Positions 1 through 9,304 of a DNA stretch of 44,373 nt are shown one piece after another. A program made the translations under genes and the position numbers. Each line of letters begins with the position of its first letter. Position 1 is the stretch's first letter. Source of the stretch: JAKFFN01 sp964444305 (GTDB lineage Bacteria; Sumerlaeota; Sumerlaeia; Sumerlaeales; Sumerlaeaceae); NCBI GenBank assembly GCA_964444305.1, contig CAYUGQ010000005.1, positions 1 to 44,373 on the forward strand. The letters run 5' to 3'. The notes under the pieces were generated by a model. The model was not told the origin of the DNA, made no database searches, and worked only from the letters and a program-made list of their open reading frames with translations.

Positions 1-1
1 G

Positions 2-1534
2 TCTCTGCCAACCCTGAGTTCTTCTGAGCAGAAGTCTGAGATCATCTGGCTGAAACACCAGACGGCCCCGGATATGAAGGGTCTGTTGGAACAGGTTCTT
101 GGCCTCAACGCCATGCTGGGCGGCTCAACCTCGATGGCTGGCAATGCGCAGACGAAGACACTTCGTACAGAAGGTCAGATGACCTTTGGCGATCTACACA
201 TTCGTGTTCGTGAAGTCCGTGGGCCTTCCCGGGCCAGTGGGTCTTCCACACAGAATCAACGTTCCGCAACCTTGATCGTTCGTACGGCTACAAACTCTCA
301 GGAACTGACTCTCAACGAGTTCGACACTGAGTTTATTGATGAGTATGAAATCACCGCTGACGAAATCCGTCCGTCCGGTATGGATGATGGTGAAGGTAGT
401 ATTCGTCTACGTGTCGCGGTAAGCCCTGGCGCGGTAGCTGGTGGCGGATTTGGCATGCCAGGAATGGGTGCAGTTCCGGGAATGGGAGTTCCGGGACTGG
501 GCGGAATGGGCGCTCTGCCTATCGCTGGTATGGTCGGTGGCTCTCTCGCTGAGGAGCTGACAATGGTCATCGAAGCGGTTCCGAGCATGAACGCTTTGCT
601 GATCCGCTACAGAAATCCGGCGGATCTGGATGAAGTGCGCGACTGGCTCCGTCAGCTCGACGTACCGGTCATGCAGGTCAGCATCGAAACGAAGCTGGTT
701 GAAGTTAACGAAACCCGTGCGAAAGAGTTCATGCCGCAGTTTAACTGGGCAAACATCGGCCACGGATCGCCTGACTTCAGCCAGGGAACTAACTTCTTCG
801 ACTTCGCCAACAACGACGCCGTCGGCGAACTGGGCCGGTCCCCGTTCGATCCATTCCCAGAGACGCCGTTTAACGCTGGTCTTCTTAAGGGCAGCTCGGT
901 GTTTGGTCTGGTCACCGGCGGTGAATCTCCGATCAGCTTTACGCTGCGGGCGCTGGAAAGCGAAGGCGTTGTAAACCTGACAAACGGTCCGACTGTGACG
1001 GTGGAGAATGGTGAAACCGCCGACTTCCAGATCACTCGCGACTTCGGTTTGATCAGCGAGCGAATCGGTGAAAGCCGTCAAGATACCAGCGTGCCTCGTC
1101 TGAATCACGTGGTCATGTCGGTATCGCCGCAGATCACCCAGGCTGGCGAAATCCGTCTCGAAATCACGGATCTTCAGCTTAACGACTTCGGCAACCAGCT
1201 TATGAACATCTTCCCGATCACAATCGACGAAGATACGCAGAACCAGAACCAGGGTGACTTTGAAGGCGTAAACCTTCCACCGGGTTTGACCAACATGGGT
1301 AACGTGCCTTACGAAGTTCGTCGCCGTCAGCTTTCTACGGTGGCTCGCGTGAAGAACCATGGCACCATCGTTCTTGGAGGCTGGATGGGCGAGCGTAGCC
1401 GCACCAATGATTCGGGTGTCCCGATTCTTCGGAACCTTCCTTACGTTGGAAAGTTGCTGTTCGGTCGCACGTCAGATCATATCGACCGCACCAACCTGCT
1501 CATCTTCCTCACATGTCACCTTGTTGATCCGTGA
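2..1534 (+). CDS. Secretin (type II secretion / type IV pilus outer-membrane channel), 5' partial
   Basis: The frame is open from base 2, so the gene begins outside the window; the first internal ATG is at 74. Seen: a C-terminal secretin domain (about the last 290 residues) ending in the typical signature GVPILRNLPYVGKLLFG followed by the short strand LLIFLTCHLV. Before it lies a short N1/N-type domain with the family motif RQLDVPVMQVSIETKLVEV. Secretins form the multimeric outer-membrane pore for T2SS or type IV pili. Oddity: a Gly/Met/Pro-rich stretch (about 428-541) precedes the N-type domain. The PilT-like motors (20.5-24.1 kb) and three pseudopilins in the window could belong to the same machine, but no gspE-gspF/pilC/pilM cluster is visible here. 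Family call is firm; T2SS versus pilus is undecided. Confidence 0.88.
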   Translation, partial: SLPTLSSSEQKSEIIWLKHQTAPDMKGLLEQVLGLNAMLGGSTSMAGNAQTKTLRTEGQMTFGDLHIRVREVRGPSRASGSSTQNQRSATLIVRTATNSQELTLNEFDTEFIDEYEITADEIRPSGMDDGEGSIRLRVAVSPGAVAGGGFGMPGMGAVPGMGVPGLGGMGALPIAGMVGGSLAEELTMVIEAVPSMNALLIRYRNPADLDEVRDWLRQLDVPVMQVSIETKLVEVNETRAKEFMPQFNWANIGHGSPDFSQGTNFFDFANNDAVGELGRSPFDPFPETPFNAGLLKGSSVFGLVTGGESPISFTLRALESEGVVNLTNGPTVTVENGETADFQITRDFGLISERIGESRQDTSVPRLNHVVMSVSPQITQAGEIRLEITDLQLNDFGNQLMNIFPITIDEDTQNQNQGDFEGVNLPPGLTNMGNVPYEVRRRQLSTVARVKNHGTIVLGGWMGERSRTNDSGVPILRNLPYVGKLLFGRTSDHIDRTNLLIFLTCHLVDP

Positions 1535-1561
1535 GCAGGCAACTGACAGTTTAAGCTAGAA

Positions 1562-1591
1562 AAGCCGGGCAGGTTACCTTGCCCGGCTTTC
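1562..1591. terminator. Intrinsic terminator between convergent genes
   Basis: A perfect 11-bp stem (AAAGCCGGGCA / TGCCCGGCTTT) with an 8-nt loop sits 27 nt after the secretin stop. It is followed on + by TCTTCGTTTG, and a short T run flanks it on -, so it may stop transcription from both the secretin gene and the convergent kinase gene. Confidence 0.8.
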
Positions 1592-1663
1592 TTCGTTTGA
1601 AATTGTTTGTTTAGGCCGCTTCGTAAACGGGGTGGGTCCGGAGATCAGATGATCGTGATCAAA

Positions 1664-3091
1664 TCACGGAAAACCGGTATTGATTCTGCACCGGGCGGCC
1701 AGGGTTTTTACCAGGCGGATTGCTACGGCGGGATAGGCCACCACAAATTGCTCAAACTCCGCCGCGTTAAATACTAATGTCCACGCATCAGTTTCTGCCA
1801 CCAGTGTGGCTGTGCGTGGTTGGCCCGTTAGTGTGGCAATCTCGCCGATGAATGTCCCTTCGCGGCTTTCCATGATAGTTCGGCCATCGGCCAATTCCAC
1901 ACGCACCGTTCCAGACAGAAGCACATAGGTGTTATATGCGTGTTCGCCAGTAACACCAAGGACTTCCTCTTTTTTAAATAGAAGGTAATTCAGCTTGGGT
2001 CTCGGGGCGGAACAGATAGACGCCCACAGTGGATCGACCAGATTCTCTACCACTGCGGATACATAAGGGTTCCCGGTCTGATAAAGTCGTTCGATCTCCG
2101 ACCTCACCCGGCGTCGTACACTTGAAGAAGACTTCAGCAGGGCCATGGCCTCGGCGGCACCGCCGGGCCTGCTGGCGGGATCGGCCGATGTCAGTTTACT
2201 GATAAAATTCTCCAACGCAGGGGAGCAGGCTTTGTATTGAGACATGGGAGGCAAAGTTAATCCTGTGGAATCCCCCAGAGGTTTCAGTACTTCCGGGTGG
2301 GAATCCAGGCGCACCCCGGTGAACAGCGACCACACCGTCGCTCCTACGCTATAGAGGTCAGTTCGCGGACCAATCCAGCGGCGGTTACATTCCTGCTGTT
2401 CGGGAGCCTGGTAGCCGGGTGATCCCACTCCCGTTTCCAGCATGTGATGGCTGATCAGTGAACCTTGACTGATACCGAAATCGGTCAGCACAAAGCCTCC
2501 GGCAGCATCCCTTAACACGTTGGCAGGTTTAATGTCCAGATGGAGAATGCTGGCACAATGGGCGGTGTTCAGCGCGCTGAGCAGATCTTCCATCAACCGC
2601 ATCACCATGTCTTCATCCATGGGTTTACCCAGGAAATACTCAACATCCATGAGGCTTCCAGCGGGATAGTATTCCAACACCAGAAAACAGGCTTGTCGGG
2701 AGAATTTCCAGTCGTAGAGCTTGATGATTCGGTCATGTTCTAGCGCGAGCAGGCTGCTGGCTTCCCGGCGAAACATGGTGCGTTGATCGCCAGTCTGCGG
2801 TACATGATAAAACTTAAGAACCACTTGCGGAGGCATATTTCCCCGGCCATTCAGGGTTTCGGCCAGGTAAACAGATCCAAACCCCCCCTGGCCCAGCTTC
2901 CGAATAATCCGGTATCGAAACGAATTGCCGGCTAGTTCAATCCCTTGATCTAGCAGTAAAGGTACAAGATTGCCGCGCGCCGAACCGCTGTCTTGTGTAA
3001 GCAGCATTTCCTCGGTCGGATTAGCTGCACCCTCAAGCGGATCGAACACAAAGGCCGGGTCATTGTTATTGTGGTTAATATCTGCCGTCAT
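1664..3091 (-). CDS. Serine/threonine protein kinase with C-terminal cyclic-nucleotide-binding domain
   Basis: Hanks-type kinase domain at residues 59-320 of the 475-residue version: Gly-rich loop KLGQGGFGSVY, ATP lysine in VVLKFY (K93), catalytic loop HLDIKPAN (D186; the usual HRD arginine is Leu), DFG at 204-206, APE in GYQAPEQ. Residues 365-465 form a cNMP-binding/Crp-type domain with a well-kept phosphate-binding cassette (GEIATLTGQPRTAT, with the family Glu and Arg), so ligand binding is plausible. There is no transmembrane segment after the kinase, so it is probably cytoplasmic. I chose ATG at 3091; an upstream in-frame TTG at 3217 would add 42 residues with no kinase-family similarity. 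Divergent from accD, with 222 bp between them. Inference: kinase activity gated by a cyclic nucleotide, with domain order opposite to eukaryotic PKG. Confidence 0.88.
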   Translation of the reverse strand: MTADINHNNNDPAFVFDPLEGAANPTEEMLLTQDSGSARGNLVPLLLDQGIELAGNSFRYRIIRKLGQGGFGSVYLAETLNGRGNMPPQVVLKFYHVPQTGDQRTMFRREASSLLALEHDRIIKLYDWKFSRQACFLVLEYYPAGSLMDVEYFLGKPMDEDMVMRLMEDLLSALNTAHCASILHLDIKPANVLRDAAGGFVLTDFGISQGSLISHHMLETGVGSPGYQAPEQQECNRRWIGPRTDLYSVGATVWSLFTGVRLDSHPEVLKPLGDSTGLTLPPMSQYKACSPALENFISKLTSADPASRPGGAAEAMALLKSSSSVRRRVRSEIERLYQTGNPYVSAVVENLVDPLWASICSAPRPKLNYLLFKKEEVLGVTGEHAYNTYVLLSGTVRVELADGRTIMESREGTFIGEIATLTGQPRTATLVAETDAWTLVFNAAEFEQFVVAYPAVAIRLVKTLAARCRINTGFP

Positions 3092-3313
3092 GGTTTGCTG
3101 ATAGACTATGTAACATCGTTCCTGTTCTGTTCGCCAATATACTGGTATCGGTAATAAAAGAACGTAATGCGTGCCGAAACCGATTGCAAGTCTGAATAAT
3201 ATAGCCCGTAAGATCAAATTGTATCGATAAGAGTTCAGCGGCTTGATGCAACAGGGAACATTTTGGGGTCAGGCACAGTCGCACATCATCAGTTATGAGG
3301 GAAAAACAGCGAT

Positions 3314-4264
3314 ATGCCTTGGTTTAAAAAGGCCAAGTATTCCACACTACAGCCTTCCGTGAAAAGAGATCGCATTCCCGAGGGATTGTGGACAAAGTGC
3401 GAGAACTGTTTCGAACTCATTCTCACGGCCGATTTTATTGAAAACCTTCACGTCTGTAAGCAGTGTAACCATCATCACCGGATCAGCGCCCGCAGCCGGA
3501 TTGAACTGCTGACTGATGAAGGCAGTTTCCAGGAGCTTTTCAATAACATCCAGCCGATGGATGCGTTACAGTTTGAGGATTCTAAAAAATACTCTGTGCG
3601 CTTGAAGGCGGCTGCCGCCAAAAGTGGCTATGACGAAGCGGTGGTGTGCGGTACGGCCACCCTGCATGGTCATCCCGTGGCCCTTGGTGTTATGGCCTTC
3701 GATTTTATTGGCGGCAGCATGGGCTCTGTGGTTGGCGAGCGGGTAACGTTGCTCATTGAGCATGCCACAAAGAACGGCCTGCCTCTGATTCTCGTTACCG
3801 CTTCCGGTGGGGCTCGTATGCAGGAGGGAATTCTTTCCCTGATGCAGATGGCAAAAACCAGTGGCGCCTTGGCTCGTCATGCTGCGAAGAATTTATCGTA
3901 TATCAGCATCCTTACCAACCCCAGTACTGCTGGCGTCATGGCCAGTTTTGCCAGCCTGGGTGATATCATTATGGCTGAGCCCGATGCTCTGATCGGTTTT
4001 GCCGGTCCGCGCGTGATCGAAAGCACCATTAAACAAATCCTGCCAAAAGGCTTCCAAAAAAGTGATTTCGTGCAGGAGCACGGATTCCTTGATATGGTGG
4101 TCAACCGCGTGGAAATGAAAGACCGCCTCGGCAGCCTGCTTTTCTATATGACCGGCCAGCGGCCGAAGTGCCCAATTCACGCCCGGGAACAGCATGAGGA
4201 TACCGTTTCGGATGACCTGAGCGATATTTTCTCTTCCAGTGATTCTTTCCGCGTAAGCAGTTAG
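3314..4264 (+). CDS. accD: Acetyl-CoA carboxylase carboxyltransferase subunit beta
   Basis: A 316-residue protein of normal AccD length. It has the N-terminal four-cysteine zinc ribbon (C29, C32, C48, C51) and the crotonase-fold carboxyltransferase motifs, e.g. TASGGARMQEG and GVMASFASLGDIIMAEP followed by GFAGPRVIE. With AccA it transfers the carboxyl group from carboxybiotin to acetyl-CoA, giving malonyl-CoA for fatty acid synthesis in the cytoplasm. A GAGG Shine-Dalgarno lies 13 nt upstream of the ATG. No accA is present nearby, so the alpha subunit is encoded elsewhere. The C-terminal about 30 residues are Asp/Ser-rich and not part of the catalytic core. Confidence 0.97.
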   Translation: MPWFKKAKYSTLQPSVKRDRIPEGLWTKCENCFELILTADFIENLHVCKQCNHHHRISARSRIELLTDEGSFQELFNNIQPMDALQFEDSKKYSVRLKAAAAKSGYDEAVVCGTATLHGHPVALGVMAFDFIGGSMGSVVGERVTLLIEHATKNGLPLILVTASGGARMQEGILSLMQMAKTSGALARHAAKNLSYISILTNPSTAGVMASFASLGDIIMAEPDALIGFAGPRVIESTIKQILPKGFQKSDFVQEHGFLDMVVNRVEMKDRLGSLLFYMTGQRPKCPIHAREQHEDTVSDDLSDIFSSSDSFRVSS

Positions 4265-4394
4265 ATTCTGCGTGGTGCGCGGTGGTCTCAAATGACCAGG
4301 AAAAGTTTCCCGTTTAGAAGTTAATTCTTGATTTCTCCGACCGGCGGTGCGGGTTATTGCATTCGTATAACAATTCAGCGCCGGAGTTTCTACA

Positions 4395-6521
4395 TTGTCC
4401 TCATCAGGCTTCCTGTTTTCGTTTTCACTTTTCGCCCTCCTTATGCCATCGGCAATATTTGGCGAAACCACCGCCCCGCAGACGCTGCCACAAATTAAAG
4501 ATGTGGCGAAAAATCTAGGGGTGCAGGTCACCCGGGCGATGATGATGCGGAGTGATTATGGGAAAAGCAAAGACGGGCGACTGATGATGTATACCGTCCT
4601 GATGGGTCAGCCGTCGGTCCTGGTCGTTACGGACGTTCTTTCGGCGGAAGTGGTCAGCACTCATCCGTTGCCCAGTACATCCGGGGCCTGGAGTGTTTTG
4701 GCGGCCGGCAATGGCGATGTTTACATCGGCGCTTATAATGCCGGTCTGGTCTATCGCTATTCGCCAGACACCGATTCTGTGGAAAATCTCGGTCGTCCTT
4801 TTAAAACCAATGAGGCGGTTCTTTACCCGACGACGGAGGGGCCTGATGGTAAGATTTATGGCGGCACATATCCCTCTGGCCATATCTATGAGTTCGACCC
4901 GGCTAAGAGCCAATTCCGGGATCTCGGCAACCTTACAACCACCACCGCCCGGGAAAAATGGCCTCGTGTGACGGTCTATGATCCCGCCACCAAGAATCTG
5001 TATATTGGTTACGGAAACCAGCCTCAATTGGTTGAGTTTAATCTCGAAACCAGTCAAACGCGTGAACTGCTTTCGCCGGCCTATGAAAAGATCACTTCCG
5101 TATACGATCTGAACGTTGAAGGCGGTCGCCTTTTCTGCCGTAAGGAAACGAGTGAGCCCTACGAGTATTTTGTGTTGGATCAAGAATCCGGCCAGACGAT
5201 TCCCGTGAAAAATGCTGACACCGGTGAAGTCCACAACACATTTGCAAATGCCTCACGGGGGATGTCGCCAAAGTCACCTGTTGCAAACAAGATGTATTAC
5301 ATCCCGCGAAACCTCATGTTTTCTGAGTATGACCTGGATACCAATACCGTGCGGAGTTTAGGGATAAAATTTCCATCCGTTGCCACGGGATACCATTGGG
5401 CTGAGCTGGGGGAGGCCGATTGGCCCGGCTGGACGCTCATAGGCACAGTAGGCAACTCTGGCGAACTGTTCCGCTATAACGTCGAGACGGGCCGCCATGA
5501 CGTTCGTCCGGTCAATTATCCTGGTCAGCCCATCAATATCCATGACATTGAAACCGGCCCGGACGGCAAAATTTACAGCGGCGGGTACCTGGCCGGAAAC
5601 ATGGGTATTTATGATCCAGCTACCGGCAAAGTGGAACATATGAGCGGCAGTGGTCAGACCGAAGGGCTCGTCTTTTTAGGGCGCAGTCTTTATATGGGTG
5701 TGTATCCTAATGGGCGCATCTTTGAGTATAAGATCGATCTGCCCTGGAACGCCCGGCCTTTCATCAGTGCTCAAGACACCAGCACGCCTCAGAATCCTGT
5801 CGAGATCTTTACTATGGAGACGAATCCAGAGATTCCCGGTTATACGGAGCAAGATCGCCCGTTTGCCATGGCGGCTTCAGAAGACATGAAAAAAGTTTTT
5901 GTTGGCACGGTGCCGAAGAATGGTCGCCTGGGGGGAGCTCTGGCTATCTGGGATTTAACAACATCTGACAGCCCTCAAATTATGTGGAACGTCGTACCGG
6001 ATCAAAGCATTGTCGGGATGGCTTATCATAATGGTGTTGTTTACGGCGGCACGTCGATTTATGGCGGATTGGGCTCCACCCCGACCGAAACAGAAGGAAA
6101 GCTCTTTGCCTGGGACGTGGCAGAAAACAAGATGCTATATACCATCACGCCGGTACCTTCCAAGCCTGCAGTCACCCAGCTTTTGACGCGCCCGGATGGC
6201 ACAATTTGGGGGCTGGCCGGATCCACGCTTTTCATCTTTGACCCGGAAAAACGGGAGGTGGTTTTTACCACGGAGGTGGTGGATGGAGCAGGTGCACGCT
6301 GGCGTGAAGGCTCCCTGGTTAACGGTGTGGACGGTAACGTCTACGGAACCATGAGCTATGTTCTTTTCAAGGTTGATCCGGAAACACGACAGGTTACCCG
6401 GCTGGCTACCGGTGCGGATAAAGTCGCCAGCGATTTCGATGGTAGTCTCTACACTTTTGGCGATCCAAAGACGGAGCTGTATCAGATCGATTCTGAGCTT
6501 CTGGAAAAACTGGGCCAATAA
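4395..6521 (+). CDS. Secreted beta-propeller repeat protein, function unknown
   Basis: A 708-residue protein starting with a signal peptide whose hydrophobic core ends in SAIFG. The TTG start at 4395 is supported by GGAG 8 nt upstream and by the signal peptide it creates; the next in-frame ATG (4443) would cut into the signal. The mature part holds at least eight repeats of a pattern like [KNS]-[IVL]-Y-x-G-x-Y-x-x-G-x-[IVL]-[YF]-x-[FY]-[DN]-P (e.g. KIYGGTYPSGHIYEFDP, KIYSGGYLAGNMGIYDP), typical of NHL/PQQ/SMP-30-like propellers. No catalytic motif is recognisable. Likely periplasmic or extracellular. It lies alone, downstream of accD by 130 bp and convergent with the U32 gene. Confidence 0.75.
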   Translation: MSSSGFLFSFSLFALLMPSAIFGETTAPQTLPQIKDVAKNLGVQVTRAMMMRSDYGKSKDGRLMMYTVLMGQPSVLVVTDVLSAEVVSTHPLPSTSGAWSVLAAGNGDVYIGAYNAGLVYRYSPDTDSVENLGRPFKTNEAVLYPTTEGPDGKIYGGTYPSGHIYEFDPAKSQFRDLGNLTTTTAREKWPRVTVYDPATKNLYIGYGNQPQLVEFNLETSQTRELLSPAYEKITSVYDLNVEGGRLFCRKETSEPYEYFVLDQESGQTIPVKNADTGEVHNTFANASRGMSPKSPVANKMYYIPRNLMFSEYDLDTNTVRSLGIKFPSVATGYHWAELGEADWPGWTLIGTVGNSGELFRYNVETGRHDVRPVNYPGQPINIHDIETGPDGKIYSGGYLAGNMGIYDPATGKVEHMSGSGQTEGLVFLGRSLYMGVYPNGRIFEYKIDLPWNARPFISAQDTSTPQNPVEIFTMETNPEIPGYTEQDRPFAMAASEDMKKVFVGTVPKNGRLGGALAIWDLTTSDSPQIMWNVVPDQSIVGMAYHNGVVYGGTSIYGGLGSTPTETEGKLFAWDVAENKMLYTITPVPSKPAVTQLLTRPDGTIWGLAGSTLFIFDPEKREVVFTTEVVDGAGARWREGSLVNGVDGNVYGTMSYVLFKVDPETRQVTRLATGADKVASDFDGSLYTFGDPKTELYQIDSELLEKLGQ

Positions 6522-6544
6522 ATCAGAGGCAGTTCGGAAGGCCG

Positions 6545-9223
6545 TCAGGTATCCAGACTGCCTCGGGTCACACCCAGTTTGCTGATGGCTTTTACCTCGC
6601 TCCACAATTCCCTTGGTCCGGTCTGGCCTCGAATGGCCGCCAGGTAGGCTTCGATGGTCGTGCGGGTTTTAGCGGCATCTTCAGCCAACAGCTCTATTCG
6701 GTAATGCCCCACACCTGAGCTGCGCAGGCGTTCGAGATAAGCCCCGGCGCTTTGTGGGATTGCATTGAAAACCGTGTTGCGACACCCGGCATCGGCCTTC
6801 ACGGGATGCTTATAACCCATGCGATCCCGCAGCTCAATCTCGTGGGTTTCACACGGCCGGCCGCAGTTGGTAAAATCGGTGCCTTCGCTCAGAAACCGGC
6901 AAAATACGCAGTGCTCCATGTGGAACATGGGCAGGTGCTGGTGAACGGTAACCTCAAACCAGCCGGGACCGGCATGACCGAGCATGTCGCACAACTGATC
7001 AATATTTAAGTCATAGCTGGGCGTCAGCCGGTGAAAACCATGACCCATCAACAGCCGCGCCGTCACATGGTTGGAAACGTTGAGGCTGTAATCCGCCACA
7101 AGAGGCAGCGGGTTTCCGTCGGGGCCATGTTCATGTCGCAACAGATGCCACGCCGCCAGGTTTCGAACGAGGATACCATCGGGCTGAGCTTCCAGCAGTT
7201 TTCGCGCAAAAGTTGCTTCGCCGGGCTTTATGATCCGCAGCGTAGCCGGCATAAAAGCAGGGCCATGCCCGTTGACCTTTGAAGGAACCAGATTCCGCGC
7301 TTCCCGGTGCAGGCGGATGTCTTCAAAGTCTGTATAAATCGTGGCGATATCAGACATCCCAGCGGCGGCCTCGACCTGCTCCAGGGTGCGGCAGAGAACC
7401 GATAGCGTAGTCGACGGTGGGGGATTGAATGATGTGTTTCTCTCCACGGCACTATCAAGGATATCCCGGACGGTTACTGCCGGAATGGCCGTACGGCTGG
7501 TGCCGCGCCGGGCCAGGGCCTCCAGGAGTTGGTCCACCGCATCCCGCCGAAGCTGATTGATCCGGCTCACGGGAATCATTATATCCCCCGCGATTTCAGC
7601 ATCAAGCCGCTCCAGAAAAAACGGCGTGCCACCAAGCCTGCCAATCTGATCTTCCAAAAATTCTTTTGTGAGGGGGCGCATCTGCGCGATCTCTCCCGGT
7701 GCGGAATCTTCCACGGTTACCGCTTCACCCTGACAATAGCGCAAAGTTAGACGCATGGGTTTTCCAGCGGCTAAGTTTACTTCTGCTGTCACTGCGCGGC
7801 GGAATCGCAAAGTATCGCCAGAGAAACTGTCAAGCAGGCGTCGGTCCATGGCGGGATCGCTGGTCTTCCAGACTCTGTCCCCGATGTTGATTCGAGAGAA
7901 ATTGATTGCGTCGCGGCCAAAGCGGACGACTGCGGTTTTTCCTGATCGGGCCTGATTTCGCCGGGAGTCTGCGTTCGAGGTATGTTGAGACTCTCTGGAA
8001 ACAGCTTCAATCTCATACACGCGGCCACCCTGTTCGTCGCCATCGGGCCGCCCGGCATCAAACACAAGTCCATCACCAGGTTTCAGCGGCCCTTCCAAAG
8101 CAATGACGACTCCGTCAGGGCGGCGTTGCTTCTGCACAAATTTCCCGCCGCGATGATTTTTGCCCGCTGCGCCGTCTGCCAATCCGACAACCGTCCCAAG
8201 GAACAGGCCACGCTTCTTGGGAAAACGCCCTTCCACAACAGCCTGATGATCGGTTTTATGAAGATACCCGCCGGTAAACCCACGGCTGAATGTCATCTCC
8301 AGCATTTCACTCGTTTCGCGGTTCAGGCGGGGATCGGCCACGGCATCCGCTTCCACGATCATTGTTTCCTTTGAGCCAAATGCATCATCCACGGCTTTAC
8401 GATACGCCTGGACCGTTGCTGCCACGTATTGCGGGCTTTTCAGACGACCTTCAATCTTCAGACTGACGATGCCTGAGCGGATCAGCTCGCCGATGTCTTC
8501 ATAGGCGGAGAGGTCTTTCGGAGATAACAGATAGCGCAAATCACCCAGATCGTGTTTTTCATCATCCACATATAGATCATAAGGAAGCCGGCAGGCCTGA
8601 GCACATTCGCCTCTGTTTGCGCTACGACCACCAAGAGCTTCGCTTGTCAGGCACTGACCACTGTAGGCCACGCAGATTGCCCCGTGGACGAAGACTTCAA
8701 TTTCCTTGGCGGTGCCGCGACGGAGAGTTTTCAACTCCTTCAGACTGGTTTCGCGGGCGGCCACCACGCGCTCCAGGTTCAAACCCAAAGCCTCTGCCCC
8801 GGCAATCGTTTCCGCGCAGGTCATAGTCATCTGGGTGCTGGCGTGAACAGGCAGATCGGGCGCGATTTGATTGCAAAGCCAGGCAAGGCCAAGGTCCTGA
8901 ACCAGCACCGCATCAACACCGGCGGCACTGCACTGCTGAACCACACGGGCAATACCCTCCAGTTCAGACGAAAACACCAAGGTGTTCAACGTGACATAAC
9001 CCCGCACTCCCCGCGTGTGAAGCCATGACATGATTTCAGGCAGATCTGCCGTCGAAAAATTGGCCGCCCGGATGCGGGCGTTGTATTCCTGCAGGCCAAA
9101 ATAAACGGCATCCGCGCCATTCTCGATGGCAGCCTTCATCATTTCACGGTTCCCCGCCGGAGCCAGAATCTCCGGGCGGAGGGCCGTTGCTGCTGAATCA
9201 GAAATTTGGTATAAAGTGCTCAC
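6545..9223 (-). CDS. U32 family peptidase-like protein with extended C-terminus (RlhA/YhbU family)
   Basis: An 892-residue protein; the N-terminal half is a peptidase U32 domain (EILAPAGNREMMKAAIENGA, then VHASTQMT and the cysteine motif FVHGAICVAYSGQC followed by GECAQAC). Cysteines 184, 191, 207 and 211 match the family cluster thought to bind iron. U32 members include RlhA (23S rRNA C2501 hydroxylation), TrhP (tRNA hydroxylation) and UbiU/V, so an RNA-modifying role fits better than proteolysis. The C-terminal ~300 residues include a second Cys-rich segment (MEHCVFCRFLS, CGRPCE) as in long U32 proteins with the extra collagenase-like domain. Start is GTG at 9223; no strong Shine-Dalgarno. 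Convergent with the upstream propeller gene. Confidence 0.88.
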   Translation of the reverse strand: MSTLYQISDSAATALRPEILAPAGNREMMKAAIENGADAVYFGLQEYNARIRAANFSTADLPEIMSWLHTRGVRGYVTLNTLVFSSELEGIARVVQQCSAAGVDAVLVQDLGLAWLCNQIAPDLPVHASTQMTMTCAETIAGAEALGLNLERVVAARETSLKELKTLRRGTAKEIEVFVHGAICVAYSGQCLTSEALGGRSANRGECAQACRLPYDLYVDDEKHDLGDLRYLLSPKDLSAYEDIGELIRSGIVSLKIEGRLKSPQYVAATVQAYRKAVDDAFGSKETMIVEADAVADPRLNRETSEMLEMTFSRGFTGGYLHKTDHQAVVEGRFPKKRGLFLGTVVGLADGAAGKNHRGGKFVQKQRRPDGVVIALEGPLKPGDGLVFDAGRPDGDEQGGRVYEIEAVSRESQHTSNADSRRNQARSGKTAVVRFGRDAINFSRINIGDRVWKTSDPAMDRRLLDSFSGDTLRFRRAVTAEVNLAAGKPMRLTLRYCQGEAVTVEDSAPGEIAQMRPLTKEFLEDQIGRLGGTPFFLERLDAEIAGDIMIPVSRINQLRRDAVDQLLEALARRGTSRTAIPAVTVRDILDSAVERNTSFNPPPSTTLSVLCRTLEQVEAAAGMSDIATIYTDFEDIRLHREARNLVPSKVNGHGPAFMPATLRIIKPGEATFARKLLEAQPDGILVRNLAAWHLLRHEHGPDGNPLPLVADYSLNVSNHVTARLLMGHGFHRLTPSYDLNIDQLCDMLGHAGPGWFEVTVHQHLPMFHMEHCVFCRFLSEGTDFTNCGRPCETHEIELRDRMGYKHPVKADAGCRNTVFNAIPQSAGAYLERLRSSGVGHYRIELLAEDAAKTRTTIEAYLAAIRGQTGPRELWSEVKAISKLGVTRGSLDT

Positions 9224-9304
9224 GAATTAAGAAACACGCAGGGGCGAACAACTATTTAGGAAACAGAAATGCCGGTTCAAAATGTAGCCCGCCGAATTTC
9301 CAGA

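Noticed and set aside
428..541. Gly/Met-rich region as a possible tandem repeat or CRISPR-like array
   Set aside because: Units are irregular and in frame within a coding sequence; no spacer structure. I saw no CRISPR array or insertion sequence in the window.
407..1360. 317-codon ORF on - opposite the secretin
   Set aside because: Antisense to a recognised secretin domain with no motif of its own.
6526..6564. GAGGCAGT/ACTGCCTC inverted repeat as terminator between convergent genes
   Set aside because: 22-nt loop, no U tract and half of it lies in the U32 coding region.
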